A stretch of DNA of 64,000 bases from Enterococcaceae bacterium OF42-14pH9A (GCA_027692465.1 JAQEYU010000001.1:1063338-1127337), one strand, 5' to 3'; positions 36,299 through 46,485 are shown, counted from the stretch's first letter. Notes: a model not told the origin generated them from the letters alone. Numbers and translations: made by a program.

Positions 36299-36576
36299 GG
36301 GAGGGCTTGGTTTCAAATGGTGAAAGGTCGGGCTCAAAAAACTGTGAATGTTTCGTTGATTTGATTTAAGGAGAATGCTTAAATGCAGCGGCAAACATTC
36401 CGAAAGTCGAAGGAAAGCCTCCTGTAAAAAGGTCATTTATCTGTTGCGTGCAAGCCGCTGTCAGCGGGAAATTCGGTTGTTTTTTCAGAGGGGATATTGT
36501 AAAGTTGTGATAAGATCGTACTTGTGTCTATGTGGCAAGTACACCCGGTTTGCGGGATGAGTGGAGGAAAACGACA

Positions 36577-37596
36577 ATGATGAGAATCGCAGTGGACGCG
36601 ATGGGCGGCGACAATGCACCAAAAGCCATCGTGGAAGGTGTCGTACTGGCGAAGAAAAACTTCCCGGACATCGAGTTCCAGTTATACGGCAAAGAAGCCG
36701 AAATCAAAAAATACCTGGATGATGAGAAAAATATCAAAATTATCCATACCGATGAAAAAATCAACAGTGACGATGAGCCGGTAAAAGCCATCCGCCGCAA
36801 GAAAAATGCTTCCATGGTCTTGGCAGCCCAAGCGGTCAAAAACGGTGAAGCGGATGCCGTCTTTTCTGCCGGCAACACCGGCGCTCTGCTGGCAGCCGGC
36901 CTTTTTATCGTCGGACGGATCAAAGGAATCGAGCGTCCCGGTTTGATGTCCACGCTGCCGGTGATGGGCAAGTCCACCGGCTTTGATATGCTGGACCTGG
37001 GTGCCAATGCCGACAATAAGGCAGAGCACCTGCATCAATACGCGATTCTGGGTTCCTTCTATGCCCGCAATGTACGCAAGGTTCAAAATCCCCGCGTCGG
37101 CCTGTTGAACAACGGGACCGAAGAAACCAAGGGCAGTGAGCTGACTAAAAAAGCTTTTGAGCTTTTGTCCAATGAACCGGCAATCAATTTTATCGGCAAC
37201 GTGGAAGCCCGCGAGCTTTTGAACGGTGCTGCTGATGTCGTCGTGACTGACGGCTTTACCGGTAATGCGGTGCTGAAATCCATCGAAGGAACAGCATTGA
37301 ATCTGATGGCCCTTTTGAAGGATGCTATCAAAGGATCCGGGGCTAAAGGTAAATTGGGTGCATTGTTCTTGAAAGACAGCCTCTACACGCTGAAAGACGC
37401 GTTGGATTATTCCCAATACGGCGGTGCGGTCCTTTTCGGCTTGAAGGCGCCGGTAGTGAAAACCCACGGAGCGACCGGTCCGGAAGCTGTGGCCCACACG
37501 ATCAAACAGATTCACACGATGCTTGAAACAGATGTAGTAAATGAGTTGGTGAAGCAGTTTGAGGCGGCAGAATCAGCTGATGATCAGCAATCTTAA
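36577..37596 (+). CDS. plsX: Phosphate acyltransferase PlsX
   Basis: Interconverts acyl-ACP and acyl-phosphate to feed phospholipid synthesis; peripheral membrane enzyme. 339 residues beginning [20 protein letters not shown], with [38 protein letters not shown] and [18 protein letters not shown], all PlsX marks. The ATG at 36577 has GGAGGA 8 nt upstream; the next codon is also ATG. The longer frame from 36532 lies before this ribosome binding site. It has its own upstream region after the recG terminator and precedes acpP. Confidence 0.96.
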   Translation: MMRIAVDAMGGDNAPKAIVEGVVLAKKNFPDIEFQLYGKEAEIKKYLDDEKNIKIIHTDEKINSDDEPVKAIRRKKNASMVLAAQAVKNGEADAVFSAGNTGALLAAGLFIVGRIKGIERPGLMSTLPVMGKSTGFDMLDLGANADNKAEHLHQYAILGSFYARNVRKVQNPRVGLLNNGTEETKGSELTKKAFELLSNEPAINFIGNVEARELLNGAADVVVTDGFTGNAVLKSIEGTALNLMALLKDAIKGSGAKGKLGALFLKDSLYTLKDALDYSQYGGAVLFGLKAPVVKTHGATGPEAVAHTIKQIHTMLETDVVNELVKQFEAAESADDQQS

Positions 37597-37629
37597 TGAA
37601 ATTTTTGTAACATTTTTGCAAAAATAGAC

Positions 37630-37658
37630 TGGACAAACAATTTTAAAAAAAGTACAAT
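37630..37658 (+). promoter_or_regulatory. acpP promoter
   Basis: TGGACA (37630-37635), 17-nt A-rich spacer, TACAAT (37653-37658), 53 nt before the acpP start, giving acpP a separate transcript from plsX. Confidence 0.75.
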
Positions 37659-37710
37659 GCTTTGTAGCTATCTTTTCTTTTGTTGGTCAAAAGCGTGGAG
37701 GTGAATGCAA

Positions 37711-37956
37711 TTGACGCGTGAAGAAGTATTTAAAAAAGTAGCAAATGTGATCGCCAATCACTTTGAGGTGGATGCTGATACAGTGACCGATCCGATGAGT
37801 ATCAAAGACGATCTGAATGCTGATTCGATCAGTGTCATGGAATTTGTATTGGAGCTTGAAGACGAGTTCGGTACGGAGATTTCTGACGAAGATGCAGAAC
37901 AAATCCAGACAGTTGGTGGCGCGGTAGATTATATCTACAGCCATTTGAACAAGTAA
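37711..37956 (+). CDS. acpP: Acyl carrier protein
   Basis: Carrier of acyl chains on phosphopantetheine. 81 residues, acidic, four-helix pattern; the attachment serine is S39 in LNADSISVMEFVLELEDEFG. I take the TTG at 37711 as start because GGAGG lies 9 nt upstream and MTREEV is the enterococcal N terminus; the ATG two codons earlier touches the ribosome binding site. Together with PlsX and FakA it covers acyl transfer into phospholipids. A second ACP for de novo synthesis may exist elsewhere, as in other enterococci. Confidence 0.95.
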   Translation: MTREEVFKKVANVIANHFEVDADTVTDPMSIKDDLNADSISVMEFVLELEDEFGTEISDEDAEQIQTVGGAVDYIYSHLNK

Positions 37957-37964
37957 GCACACCG

Positions 37965-37990
37965 GAGCCGCAGCGATGCGGCTCTTTTTT
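37965..37990 (+). terminator. Terminator after acpP
   Basis: GAGCCGCA/TGCGGCTC 8-bp stem closed by a GCGA tetraloop and followed by six T, right after the acpP stop. Confidence 0.93.
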
Positions 37991-38678
37991 ACTCCCGCGC
38001 AAGCTTACCCGAATAACCGGAGCAGCGCACCAGAAGCAGGCTGTTGCATCGGCAGGGGGAGGGATTTACCGTTTTCGGCCGCAGCTCTGCAGCCAATCTG
38101 TGTGAGATTTCATGACGCGAAGAAAAATGACAGTTTCCGCTACTGGGACCCGGATGAAAGGAATAATCCCCGTCCTTATCAGAAAATAACGGCATCCCGG
38201 TGATGACATCCAGTAGCAAAGTGACGTCTCATGACTTTTTCAAGGATAAATTATGACTGTTTTTATAGACAGTTTGCTTTTTTTTTATTACAATAAGCCC
38301 TAGATATTTTCGGAAAATTTGGTTTGTTCAAATAAAATCCCTTTATTAGAAAACTGCTTGTTTTTTGATGAAGGAATTTTAGCGAAAATTTATTTTCGGA
38401 GATTTTTTGGCAGAACAGTTAAGAATTTTTCATGATTATTTTTTTCACGAGCGGATTTTAATAATTATAAAATCAAGGTTTATCACTCCTTTTGCAAGAA
38501 AAAGGAATGAAAACTTCCAGAGAAACCGTGAAAGCGCATGAAGTTTTTTTATCGCTCATTTGTCAGATAATTCAAAAATAATAGATTTTTCCATTTGACA
38601 AACCTACGATATTTCGATAATATCTCAATAATTTCATAAATTGGTTTGTTATGAAAAAGGAAAATTGGAGGTATGGAC
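37991..38678. promoter_or_regulatory. Long upstream region of the opp operon
   Basis: About 690 bp. 37991-38230 is GC-rich with no supported gene. 38230-38660 is strongly A/T-rich. A near-consensus promoter lies at 38595-38623: TTGACA, 17-nt spacer, TAATAT, giving a leader of about 50 nt. A CodY-like box TATTTTCGGAAAATT (38305-38319; two changes from AATTTTCWGAAAATT) and a weaker one TATTTTCGGAGATTT (38391-38405) lie 190-290 bp upstream of it. CodY control of opp is known in lactococci; here it is inference. Confidence 0.65.
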
Positions 38679-40679
38679 ATGAAAATGAAGAAAGTGCTGG
38701 CATCATTGCTGGCAGCGACATTCGTGCTGGGCGCGTGTGGCGGTGGCGGCGGAAACTCTAGCAGCGGTTCAGGATCAAGCGGTTCTGCAGAAGGGGAAAA
38801 GGGTTCTGTAGATACTTACAGCTATGTTTTTTCTACGGATATCGAAACGTTGGACTATCTTTTCTCCCAACGGAACACAAACAGTCAACATTATAGTAAC
38901 TTTGTAGACGGCTTGATGGAATGGGATCCAGAAGGACAACTGGTTCCGGCATTGGCTGAATCATATGAAGTAAGTGACGACGGTTTGACTTATACCTACA
39001 AGATCCGCGAAGGTGTGCCATGGGTGGACAGCGAAGGCAACGAATACGGTGCCGACGTAACAGCCAATGACTGGGTAGCCGGACTGAAACACGCTGTTGA
39101 AAAGAAATCAGAAACACTGTATATCGTTGCAGACAGTATCAAAGGCCTGTCTGATTATGTCGCAGGTAAGACTGACGACTTCTCTACTGTCGGTGTCAAA
39201 GCGGTAGACGATCATACTTTGGAATACACATTGAACAAGCCGGAATCTTATTGGAACTCTAAATTGACATACGGTATCTTGTATCCGGTCAATGAAGAAT
39301 TCCTGAAAGAAAAAGGCGACGATTTTGGGAAACCGACTCCGGATTCCATCCTTTATAATGGTCCTTACATCTTGACTGAAAACACATCTAAATCTGCCAT
39401 TGAATACGGTCCTAACGAATCTTACTGGGATCAAGATAATGTTCACGTTAAAAATGTGAAATTCATCTATTTTGACGGCTCTGATCCGGACTGGTTGTTC
39501 AAACAATACGATGGCGGGGAATTCACTTCTGCCCGTGTTTATCCGAACTCTGCCGGTTATAAAGATGTAGAAGCAAAATACAAAGACGCTATCAACTTCT
39601 CTTTGCCAGGGTCCTCGACTTTCAACATGACCTTCAACTTCAATCGTCAAGCGTACGAAAATACGTCTAAAACGACTGACAAGCAAAAAGAAGATACTAA
39701 AAAAGCGATCATGAATCTGAACTTCCGGAAAGCTTTCCAATTTGCCTTCGACAAGAAAGCTTACCGTGCACAAAATGTCGGTGACGCCGGTGCGGAAAAA
39801 GCATTGCGTAACACACTGGTTCCAACTGATTTCGTACAAATCGACGGCAAACCATTTGGTGAAGTCGTGCAAGAAAAAGTGCGCGCTGCTGATTCCGAAG
39901 CGTTCGGCGAAGTAAACTTGGCAGAAGGTCAAGATGGCACGTACAAACCCGAGTTGGCTAAGAAATATATGGACTTGGCTAAAAAAGAACTGGAAGCTGA
40001 AGGCGTTGAGTTCCCGATTCATTTGGATCTGCCGGAACAAGAAACTGCAGAAGTTCTTGTAAATGCCGACAAGTCTATGAAGCAGTCTGTTGAAGCCTCT
40101 CTTGGCAAAGACAATGTTGTGATCGATATCCAATTGCTTAATGAAGATGCTTACTATGCAGCAACTTATCAAGCAACATCCTCCGCGGCTACTGACTACG
40201 ATATCTCTACTGCTTCCGGTTGGGGTCCTGACTATATTGATCCATCTTCTTACCTGAATATCTACAACTCCCACTCCGGTGATATGTTGACGACTTTGGG
40301 TCTGGATGCTGATGCGACTGTTCAAGGAGAAGATCCTGGTAAAGCAGCCAAAGAAGCATTGAAATTTGAAGAGTACGATCAACTGCTTGACAAAGCGGGT
40401 GCTATCAATGATGATGTGAACAAACGTTACGAAGCCTATGCTGAAGCAGAAGCATGGTTGGTGGAAAATGTAATCCAAATCCCGATTTTTGCAAGTTTGG
40501 CGACTCCGTCAGTTTCCAACATCGTACCGTTCACTGCACCGTATGCCTATGCCGGTTTGGGTGATTATCGTTACAAATACATGGAGATCCAAGATTCCGC
40601 TGTTACAACGGAGCAATGGAACAAACTTCATGACGAATGGTCTGCTAAGCGTGAAGCAGCAGCCAAAGAAGCAAAATAA
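38679..40679 (+). CDS. oppA: Oligopeptide ABC transporter substrate-binding lipoprotein
   Basis: Cell-surface lipoprotein that captures peptides for OppBCDF. 666 residues with a lipoprotein signal peptide MKMKKVLASLLAATFVLGAC; C20 is the lipid anchor in LGAC, followed by a G/S-rich linker. The SBP family 5 core starts near 45 (YVFSTDIETLDYLFSQRNTN) and contains GLTYTYKIREGVPWVDSEGN. ATG 38679 has GGAGG 7 nt upstream; an ATG two codons earlier is too close. Codon use is more biased than in the neighbours, fitting high expression. Two hairpins follow before oppB. Confidence 0.95.
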   Translation: MKMKKVLASLLAATFVLGACGGGGGNSSSGSGSSGSAEGEKGSVDTYSYVFSTDIETLDYLFSQRNTNSQHYSNFVDGLMEWDPEGQLVPALAESYEVSDDGLTYTYKIREGVPWVDSEGNEYGADVTANDWVAGLKHAVEKKSETLYIVADSIKGLSDYVAGKTDDFSTVGVKAVDDHTLEYTLNKPESYWNSKLTYGILYPVNEEFLKEKGDDFGKPTPDSILYNGPYILTENTSKSAIEYGPNESYWDQDNVHVKNVKFIYFDGSDPDWLFKQYDGGEFTSARVYPNSAGYKDVEAKYKDAINFSLPGSSTFNMTFNFNRQAYENTSKTTDKQKEDTKKAIMNLNFRKAFQFAFDKKAYRAQNVGDAGAEKALRNTLVPTDFVQIDGKPFGEVVQEKVRAADSEAFGEVNLAEGQDGTYKPELAKKYMDLAKKELEAEGVEFPIHLDLPEQETAEVLVNADKSMKQSVEASLGKDNVVIDIQLLNEDAYYAATYQATSSAATDYDISTASGWGPDYIDPSSYLNIYNSHSGDMLTTLGLDADATVQGEDPGKAAKEALKFEEYDQLLDKAGAINDDVNKRYEAYAEAEAWLVENVIQIPIFASLATPSVSNIVPFTAPYAYAGLGDYRYKYMEIQDSAVTTEQWNKLHDEWSAKREAAAKEAK

Positions 40680-40702
40680 TTTTTAAATGAATTACTCTGT
40701 CA

Positions 40703-40729
40703 CCCTCGCAGGTGCTCAGCCTGCGGGGG
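40703..40729 (+). terminator. GC-rich hairpin after oppA
   Basis: CCCTCGCAGG/CCTGCGGGG stem with a short loop, no proper T-run. More likely an mRNA-stabilising 3' structure or partial terminator that raises oppA over oppBCDF. Confidence 0.6.
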
Positions 40730-40769
40730 GACTCGTTGTTTTCCATCTAAATAGTTGATCTACTGGTAC

Positions 40770-40804
40770 AAAAGGCTGCCGGCAATCGCTGCAAAGCCTT
40801 TTTT
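40770..40804 (+). terminator. Second hairpin in the oppA-oppB gap
   Basis: AAAAGGCT (40770-40777) pairs with AGCCTTTT (40795-40802) over a 17-nt loop and runs into six T. It would end most oppA transcripts. Confidence 0.65.
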
Positions 40805-40992
40805 ACTTGACGGCATCGGGTCTCTTCCCGAAGCTGTACGAATTGGTTCGAAGTAAAGCGGACTTTAGCTGTTGACGACCATGAAGCTCAATTTTGCGTC
40901 AAAGGCAATCATTGCTCCCGAGTCTTGATAGCCGTTTACAGCTAGAGGACTGCTTCACTTATAGATGCAGTATAGAAAGTAGGAGATTTATC

Positions 40993-42483
40993 GTGAAAAG
41001 ATACCTGTTTTTCCGGATCCTGAGATCGATCCTAAGTATCTTCTTAGTAACGACCTTGACTTACGGCGTGATCTACAGCTTGATCCCTCGAAAGACCATT
41101 TTTCAAAACGACGTCACTTATGGCAAATTGAAGTCCAAACCGGACGATATGAAAGACTATGAGAATACGGCGTTTAGCAAAATGGGTTACTTGGACTACT
41201 TTCCTTCCAAGGAATTAGTAGCAGAAGTCAAAAAAGACCATCCCGAAGTGACCGCAGAAGTGAGCGATGCCAACACGAAGATTTATAAAGAGTGGGCAGA
41301 GAAAAACGGCTTTGAACTGGAACAATATCCAGTGAGCAAGGGCTATTATGCAGTGAAAGAGCTGCCTTTGTATACCCGTGTTTTCCGCTTCTACAAAAAC
41401 ATGATCCAAGTGGACCACCCATGGAAGATCAACGACCCTGACAACAAAGACATGAAGCGGGGCTATAAAATTGAAAATGATCCGATGGCCGGCTGGGCGT
41501 TGGTGGGCTCCGGTACGCAATACAAGTACCAGATCTACTTCAACAGCCAATTTCCTTTTATCCATCAGAATATCTTCAAATTGAATCTGGGCACTTCGTA
41601 TCCAACTTTCGCAGGCCAACCGGTGACTCAGGTGATCGGTGGCGGCCAAGGGAAAGCCGATTCCCAAGAAGTCACTTTTGAGACCGGACGTACATCGAAA
41701 ACGGCAGTGGATGTTTATTCCCGCCAGTATCAGATGACAGCCAACCTGTCTTCTCGTGACAAAAATATGTATAAAGACAATTACACAATCACTGTCAACA
41801 ATTACCAGGATCCTTCCATGGTGGGCAACTCCATGCGTATGGGGATCATCGCGGTAATCATCTCTTATGGCTTGGCTGTGCCGATGTCCATGCTGATGTC
41901 CCGCTTCAAGGGCAAACTGCCGGATAAAGTCGGGATCGCATTGGTGACGGTTTTGATTTCCGTTCCGTCATTGGCGTTCATCTACTTCTTCCGTTTTATC
42001 GGCTCCAGCTTGTTTAATCTGCCGGATCTGTTCCCGACTCTGGGAGCAAGCGACATTCGGTCGTATATCCTGCCTACGGTGATTCTCGGGCTTTTGGCAG
42101 TATCCGGTATCGTAATCTGGCTGCGCCGCTACATGATCGACCAGCAGTCGGCCGACTACGTCAAATTTGCCAAAGCAAAAGGCTTGAGCTCCGGAGAAAT
42201 CACCCGCAAGCACATCTTCAAAAATGCTGCGATTCCATTGGTGAACGGGATTCCGTCTGCAGTTATCGGGACTATCGCCGGTGCCACCATCACTGAAACC
42301 GTCTTTGCGGCTCCTGGTATGGGTAAAATGCTGCCGGATGCAATCAAGTCTCACAACAATCCGATTGTTATCGGACTGGTCTTCATCTTTACAACAATTT
42401 CGATCTTCTCGATCCTGTTAGGGGATATCGCCATGACCATGGTTGACCCTCGTATCAATCTGTCAGAGAAAGGGGGCAAGTAA
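40993..42483 (+). CDS. oppB: Oligopeptide ABC transporter permease OppB
   Basis: Membrane permease with six spans in the usual DppB/OppB arrangement, but 496 residues long. After the first span (ILRSILSIFLVTTLTYGVIY) comes an extracytoplasmic domain of about 250 residues (up to SMVGNSMRMG) before the remaining spans; this insert is known from OppB of lactic acid bacteria. The EAA loop is QQSADYVKFAKAKGLSSGEI. The GTG start at 40993 follows TAGGAGA; the longer frame upstream overlaps untranslated sequence. The gap of about 310 bp from oppA holds two hairpins and no strong promoter, so oppBCDF may depend on read-through. Confidence 0.93.
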   Translation: MKRYLFFRILRSILSIFLVTTLTYGVIYSLIPRKTIFQNDVTYGKLKSKPDDMKDYENTAFSKMGYLDYFPSKELVAEVKKDHPEVTAEVSDANTKIYKEWAEKNGFELEQYPVSKGYYAVKELPLYTRVFRFYKNMIQVDHPWKINDPDNKDMKRGYKIENDPMAGWALVGSGTQYKYQIYFNSQFPFIHQNIFKLNLGTSYPTFAGQPVTQVIGGGQGKADSQEVTFETGRTSKTAVDVYSRQYQMTANLSSRDKNMYKDNYTITVNNYQDPSMVGNSMRMGIIAVIISYGLAVPMSMLMSRFKGKLPDKVGIALVTVLISVPSLAFIYFFRFIGSSLFNLPDLFPTLGASDIRSYILPTVILGLLAVSGIVIWLRRYMIDQQSADYVKFAKAKGLSSGEITRKHIFKNAAIPLVNGIPSAVIGTIAGATITETVFAAPGMGKMLPDAIKSHNNPIVIGLVFIFTTISIFSILLGDIAMTMVDPRINLSEKGGK

Positions 42484-42484
42484 G

Positions 42485-43423
42485 GTGGAAGTGCAAAAAG
42501 ACGATATCCAACAAAGCGACTTTAGTTTCGTTAAAATGGACGAACATGCTTCTGAACGGATCGACGCCCCGGTCTATTCTTATTGGCGGGCGGTCGGTCG
42601 CAAGTTCTTTTCCAGTAAAGTAGCAATCTCGATGCTGATCTTGATGGTGGCCATCTTGCTGATGTCCTTTATTCAGCCAATGGTTTCCGGATACGACTAT
42701 ATGAGTGTTGAAGGGATCAATGACTTTGCTAAGCGATACAATCCACCGAGTGCCCAATATTGGTTCGGTACCGATGCTAACGGACACTCGCTCTTTGATG
42801 CAGTTTGGGCCGGTGCTAAAACTTCAATCTCGATTTCTGTGATCTCAACATTGGTATGTACCATAATCGGTGTTGTCGTAGGTGCCATCTGGGGGACCTC
42901 CAAGAAAATCGACCGCTTCATGATCGAAGTCTACAACATTTTCTCAAACGTACCGCAACTGCTGATCATCATGGTCCTGTCTTATTCATTCGGCAGCGGC
43001 TTTTGGAACCTGATCTTTGCTATGTGTCTGACCAGCTGGTTGGGGACGGCCTATTTCATTCGTGTCCAAGTTATGATCATGCGCGACCGGGAATACAATC
43101 TGGCTTCCCGGACATTGGGTACGCCACCATTGCGGTTGATTTTCCGTAATATCCTGCCGTACCTGACGTCTGTCATCGTGACAGATGTTTCCCGGACCTT
43201 GCCGGCATTTATTTCCTACGAAACCTTCCTGTCCTTCTTGGGTGTTGGTTTGAGTGCCAATGTGCCGTCATTAGGGAAATTAATTTCAAAATACACTGCA
43301 AATATGAGCAACTATCCGTATCTGTTCTGGATCCCGGTAGCCGTTTTGGCCTTGGTATCAGTTTCACTGTATATCGTTGGGCAGACACTGGCTGATGCCG
43401 CTGATCCGCGGACACACATGTAA
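42485..43423 (+). CDS. oppC: Oligopeptide ABC transporter permease OppC
   Basis: Second permease, 312 residues, with the N-terminal OppC domain (KFFSSKVAISMLILMVAILL), the short loop AQYWFGTDANGHSLFDAVWAG carrying the FGTDxxG motif, and the EAA loop REYNLASRTLGTPPLRLIFR. GTG start at 42485, right after the oppB stop, behind AAAGGGGG. oppD follows after 15 nt. Confidence 0.94.
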   Translation: MEVQKDDIQQSDFSFVKMDEHASERIDAPVYSYWRAVGRKFFSSKVAISMLILMVAILLMSFIQPMVSGYDYMSVEGINDFAKRYNPPSAQYWFGTDANGHSLFDAVWAGAKTSISISVISTLVCTIIGVVVGAIWGTSKKIDRFMIEVYNIFSNVPQLLIIMVLSYSFGSGFWNLIFAMCLTSWLGTAYFIRVQVMIMRDREYNLASRTLGTPPLRLIFRNILPYLTSVIVTDVSRTLPAFISYETFLSFLGVGLSANVPSLGKLISKYTANMSNYPYLFWIPVAVLALVSVSLYIVGQTLADAADPRTHM

Positions 43424-43438
43424 AGAGGAGGGGACAAC

Positions 43439-44542
43439 ATGGAAAAAGCAACAGTATTGTCCGTTGAAAATCTCTCCGTCGGCTTTACCGTCCGTAATCG
43501 TGAGTTAAAAGCGATCCGCAATGTTTCTTTGGAAATCAAAGAGCAGGAAACGCTGGCCATCGTAGGAGAATCCGGCTCCGGCAAGTCTGTTTTGACAAAG
43601 ACTTTCACCGGAATGCTGGAACAAAACGGCAAAATCACCAATGGTACGATCAAATACCATGACAAGATCCTGAGCGATCTGAAAAAAGACAAAGATTGGG
43701 AAGGAATCCGCGGTAAAGAGATCGCGACCATTTTCCAAGATCCGATGACTTCTCTGAACCCGATCAAAACGATCGGCTCCCAGATTTCCGAAGTCATCAT
43801 CAAGCATCAGGGCAAGTCTGCCAAAGAAGCCAAAGATATGGCTATTGATCTGATGAAACGTACCGGTATTCCCAATGCGGAAAGCCGCTACAATGAATAC
43901 CCGTTCCAATACTCCGGTGGGATGCGTCAACGGATTGTTATCGCGATTGCATTGGCCTGCCGTCCGAAGATTTTAATCTGTGACGAACCGACTACGGCAT
44001 TGGATGTCACAATCCAAGCCCAGATCCTGGACCTGATCCGGGAGCTGCAAAAGGAATACAAGTTTACTACAATCTTTATCACCCATGATTTGGGTGTGGT
44101 AGCAGCGATTGCTGATAAAGTGGCTGTTATGTATTCCGGTCAGATCATCGAGACCGGTACAGTGGAAGATATCTTCTACAACGCCAAACATCCCTACACT
44201 TGGGCCCTCTTGAGTTCATTGCCGCAGCTGAGCCAAAAAGGCGCAGAGCTGTATTCAGTTCCCGGCACGCCGCCTTCTCTGTACAAAGATATTGCAGGGG
44301 ATGCTTTTGCACCGCGAAATCCGTTTGCGATGGAGATCGACTTTAAGAAAGAACCGCCAATGTTCCAAGTCAGTGAGACCCACTTTGCCAAGACTTGGCT
44401 GATGGATCCGCGAGCACCGCAAGTGGAAAAACCGCAGGCTATCCAAAACCTGCATGAGAAACTGGTGGCCCTCCAAGAAGAGATCGCACCGGAAGATTAC
44501 GAAGCACAAGATTTGGCAGATGGAGGTATGACCGTTGGCTAA
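43439..44542 (+). CDS. oppD: Oligopeptide ABC transporter ATPase OppD
   Basis: ATP-binding subunit, 367 residues: Walker [10 protein letters not shown] (43-51), signature [15 protein letters not shown], Walker [16 protein letters not shown], switch histidine FITHDLGVV, and the C-terminal oligopeptide/dipeptide domain ([14 protein letters not shown]). Its end overlaps oppF by 8 nt. The usual C-terminal Fe-S cysteines of some OppD proteins are not seen. Confidence 0.95.
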   Translation: MEKATVLSVENLSVGFTVRNRELKAIRNVSLEIKEQETLAIVGESGSGKSVLTKTFTGMLEQNGKITNGTIKYHDKILSDLKKDKDWEGIRGKEIATIFQDPMTSLNPIKTIGSQISEVIIKHQGKSAKEAKDMAIDLMKRTGIPNAESRYNEYPFQYSGGMRQRIVIAIALACRPKILICDEPTTALDVTIQAQILDLIRELQKEYKFTTIFITHDLGVVAAIADKVAVMYSGQIIETGTVEDIFYNAKHPYTWALLSSLPQLSQKGAELYSVPGTPPSLYKDIAGDAFAPRNPFAMEIDFKKEPPMFQVSETHFAKTWLMDPRAPQVEKPQAIQNLHEKLVALQEEIAPEDYEAQDLADGGMTVG

Positions 44543-45470
44543 CGAAAAAGAAGTATTGCTGTCCATCAAAGACCTGGAAATCGCATTCGGTGAAGGAAAA
44601 AACCGTTTTGTGGCAGTACAGGATGCCAATTTCGACATCTACAAAGGGGAAACCTTCTCGCTGGTAGGCGAATCCGGTTCCGGCAAGACCACTATCGGCC
44701 GTGCTGTGCTGGGTTTGAACGATACCTCCAACGGCGATATCATCTTTGAAGGAAAAAAGATCAACAAAAAGCTGAGTAAAAAAGAGCAGGATGATGTGAT
44801 CCGCAAGATTCAAATGATTTTCCAAGATCCATCCGCTTCTCTGAATGAACGGGCGACGGTTGACTATATCATTTCCGAAGGGCTCTACAATTTCCATCTG
44901 TTCAAATCGGAAGAAGATCGTCGTGAAAAGGTCGAACGGATCATCGAAGAAGTCGGTTTATTGCCGGAACATTTGAACCGTTATCCCCATGAGTTCTCCG
45001 GTGGTCAGCGCCAACGGATCGGGATTGCCCGGGCCTTGGTGATGGAACCGGAATTGGTGGTCGCTGACGAACCGATTTCAGCCTTGGATGTGTCAATCCG
45101 GGCACAGGTCTTGAACCTGCTGAAAGAATTCCAACGGGAGCTGGGTGTGACTTACTTCTTTGTCGCCCATGACTTGTCGGTGGTGCGCTTCATTTCAGAC
45201 CGGATTGCTGTAATTCGTTCCGGTCGGATCGTTGAATTGGCGGAAGCCGAAGAACTTTTCCGCAACCCGCTGCATCCTTATACTAAAGCACTGCTTTCTG
45301 CGGTGCCGGTGCCGGATCCGATCCTGGCCCGTAAAAAAGAACTGCATGTCTACGATCCTGACATGCACGACTATTCCGTCAACAAACCAAGCTTTGTTGA
45401 AGTCATCCCTGGTCATTACGTTTACGGTAATGAACAGGAAATCGCCGGGTATCGAGAAGCTGTGAAATAA
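44535..45470 (+). CDS. oppF: Oligopeptide ABC transporter ATPase OppF
   Basis: Second ATPase, 311 residues: Walker [10 protein letters not shown] (45-53), signature [15 protein letters not shown], Walker [17 protein letters not shown], switch histidine [10 protein letters not shown]-terminal [18 protein letters not shown] start at 44535, eight nt after GGAGG inside oppD. Last gene of the operon; a strong terminator follows. Confidence 0.95.
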   Translation: MANEKEVLLSIKDLEIAFGEGKNRFVAVQDANFDIYKGETFSLVGESGSGKTTIGRAVLGLNDTSNGDIIFEGKKINKKLSKKEQDDVIRKIQMIFQDPSASLNERATVDYIISEGLYNFHLFKSEEDRREKVERIIEEVGLLPEHLNRYPHEFSGGQRQRIGIARALVMEPELVVADEPISALDVSIRAQVLNLLKEFQRELGVTYFFVAHDLSVVRFISDRIAVIRSGRIVELAEAEELFRNPLHPYTKALLSAVPVPDPILARKKELHVYDPDMHDYSVNKPSFVEVIPGHYVYGNEQEIAGYREAVK

Positions 45471-45515
45471 TCAGCCTCTATTCACATACCACTTTCTGTA
45501 CCAAACTATTTAGAG

Positions 45516-45556
45516 GCAAAACAGGCAGATACCGTTTCGGTACCTGCCTGTTTTGT
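45516..45556 (+). terminator. Terminator of the opp operon
   Basis: 11-bp stem AAAACAGGCAG/CTGCCTGTTTT with an inner ACC/GGT pair; T-rich right arm. Confidence 0.9.
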
Positions 45557-45795
45557 GCTGTACGCTGGGATCAGTCTCCGAGTCTTCTGAAGCTTTTCAG
45601 CACTTGGCTGATTCGGTTTGGAAACCGACCGGCTGACGTGCTGAGAATAACAGAAAAACCTCCGCAATGCTGGAAGTAGCGGATGCTTGTAAACCTGTGG
45701 ATAAATCTTTAAAGGTTTCGCTTCTGAGATTTTATTTATGGCGGAAAACCAGTATAATGAAACAGTATTGAATAAATTAGAAGGACTGAAGACTA
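45557..45795. repeat. Intergenic repeat R1 copy and palindrome upstream of rnc
   Basis: 45560-45598 carries repeat R1 (GTACGCTGGGATCAGTCTCC, then AGTCTTCTGAAGC), also present twice at 33.4-33.6 kb. The next bases, TTCAGCACTTGGCTGATTCG, continue the match to the inverted 33.4 kb copy and form a palindrome with TCAGCAC/GTGCTGA ends (45597-45645). A -10 TATAAT at 45753-45758 is the likely rnc promoter; its -35 is poor. Confidence 0.6.
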
Positions 45796-46485
45796 ATGGA
45801 CAATCAGTTGGCAAATCTGCTTAAAGAAAAATTCGGGATCGTGTTTAGCGACATCAATCTCGTTGATCAGTCCTTCACCCATTCTTCTTATGTGAATGAG
45901 CACCGTAACCTGCATCTGTCAGACAACGAGCGTTTGGAATTCTTGGGGGATGCTGTTTTGGAATTATTGGTATCCCAATACCTGTATCGGGAATTTCCGC
46001 AACTGCCGGAAGGAAAACTTACCAAGACCCGTGCAGCAATCGTCCGTGAAGAAAGCTTGGCCCAGTTTGCCAAGGATTGCGGCTTTGATCGGTTCGTGAA
46101 GCTGGGCAAAGGGGAAGAAAATTCCGGAGGACGCACTCGTCCAGCACTGTTGTGCGACTTGTTTGAAGCTTTTTTAGGGGCATTGTATCTGGATCAGGGG
46201 CTGGAAGCAGTTCTGCACTTTTTGGAAACAGTAGTTTATCCGCAAGTGCAGGCCGGTGTTTTTTCACATGAGCGGGATCATAAGACCCGTCTGCAGGAAG
46301 TCCTGCAGCGTTCCGGTGATGTGTTGATCGATTATCGACTGGTGCGAGAGGAAGGCCCCGCCCATGAGCGAATCTTCCATACAGAAGTTTATTGTGATGG
46401 CGAGCTGATCGGTGAAGGTCAGGGGACGTCCAAGAAAAATGCCGAGCAGTCTGCCGCCGCCAACGCATTGAAGCGCTTGTCGTAG
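45796..46485 (+). CDS. rnc: Ribonuclease III
   Basis: Double-strand-specific RNase for rRNA and mRNA processing. 229 residues: signature NERLEFLGDAV (44-54) with catalytic E48 and D52, and D121/E124 in CDLFEAFLGAL; the C-terminal dsRNA-binding domain covers about 158-227 (TRLQEVLQRSGDVLIDYRLV and GQGTSKKNAEQSAAANAL). ATG behind AGAAGGA. In the conserved order rnc-smc-HAD-ftsY. Confidence 0.96.
   Translation: MDNQLANLLKEKFGIVFSDINLVDQSFTHSSYVNEHRNLHLSDNERLEFLGDAVLELLVSQYLYREFPQLPEGKLTKTRAAIVREESLAQFAKDCGFDRFVKLGKGEENSGGRTRPALLCDLFEAFLGALYLDQGLEAVLHFLETVVYPQVQAGVFSHERDHKTRLQEVLQRSGDVLIDYRLVREEGPAHERIFHTEVYCDGELIGEGQGTSKKNAEQSAAANALKRLS

Noticed and set aside
37976..38219. Open frames on both strands between acpP and the opp upstream region
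   Set aside because: Each is about 75 codons, begins inside or next to the acpP terminator, lacks a ribosome binding site and has no family resemblance.
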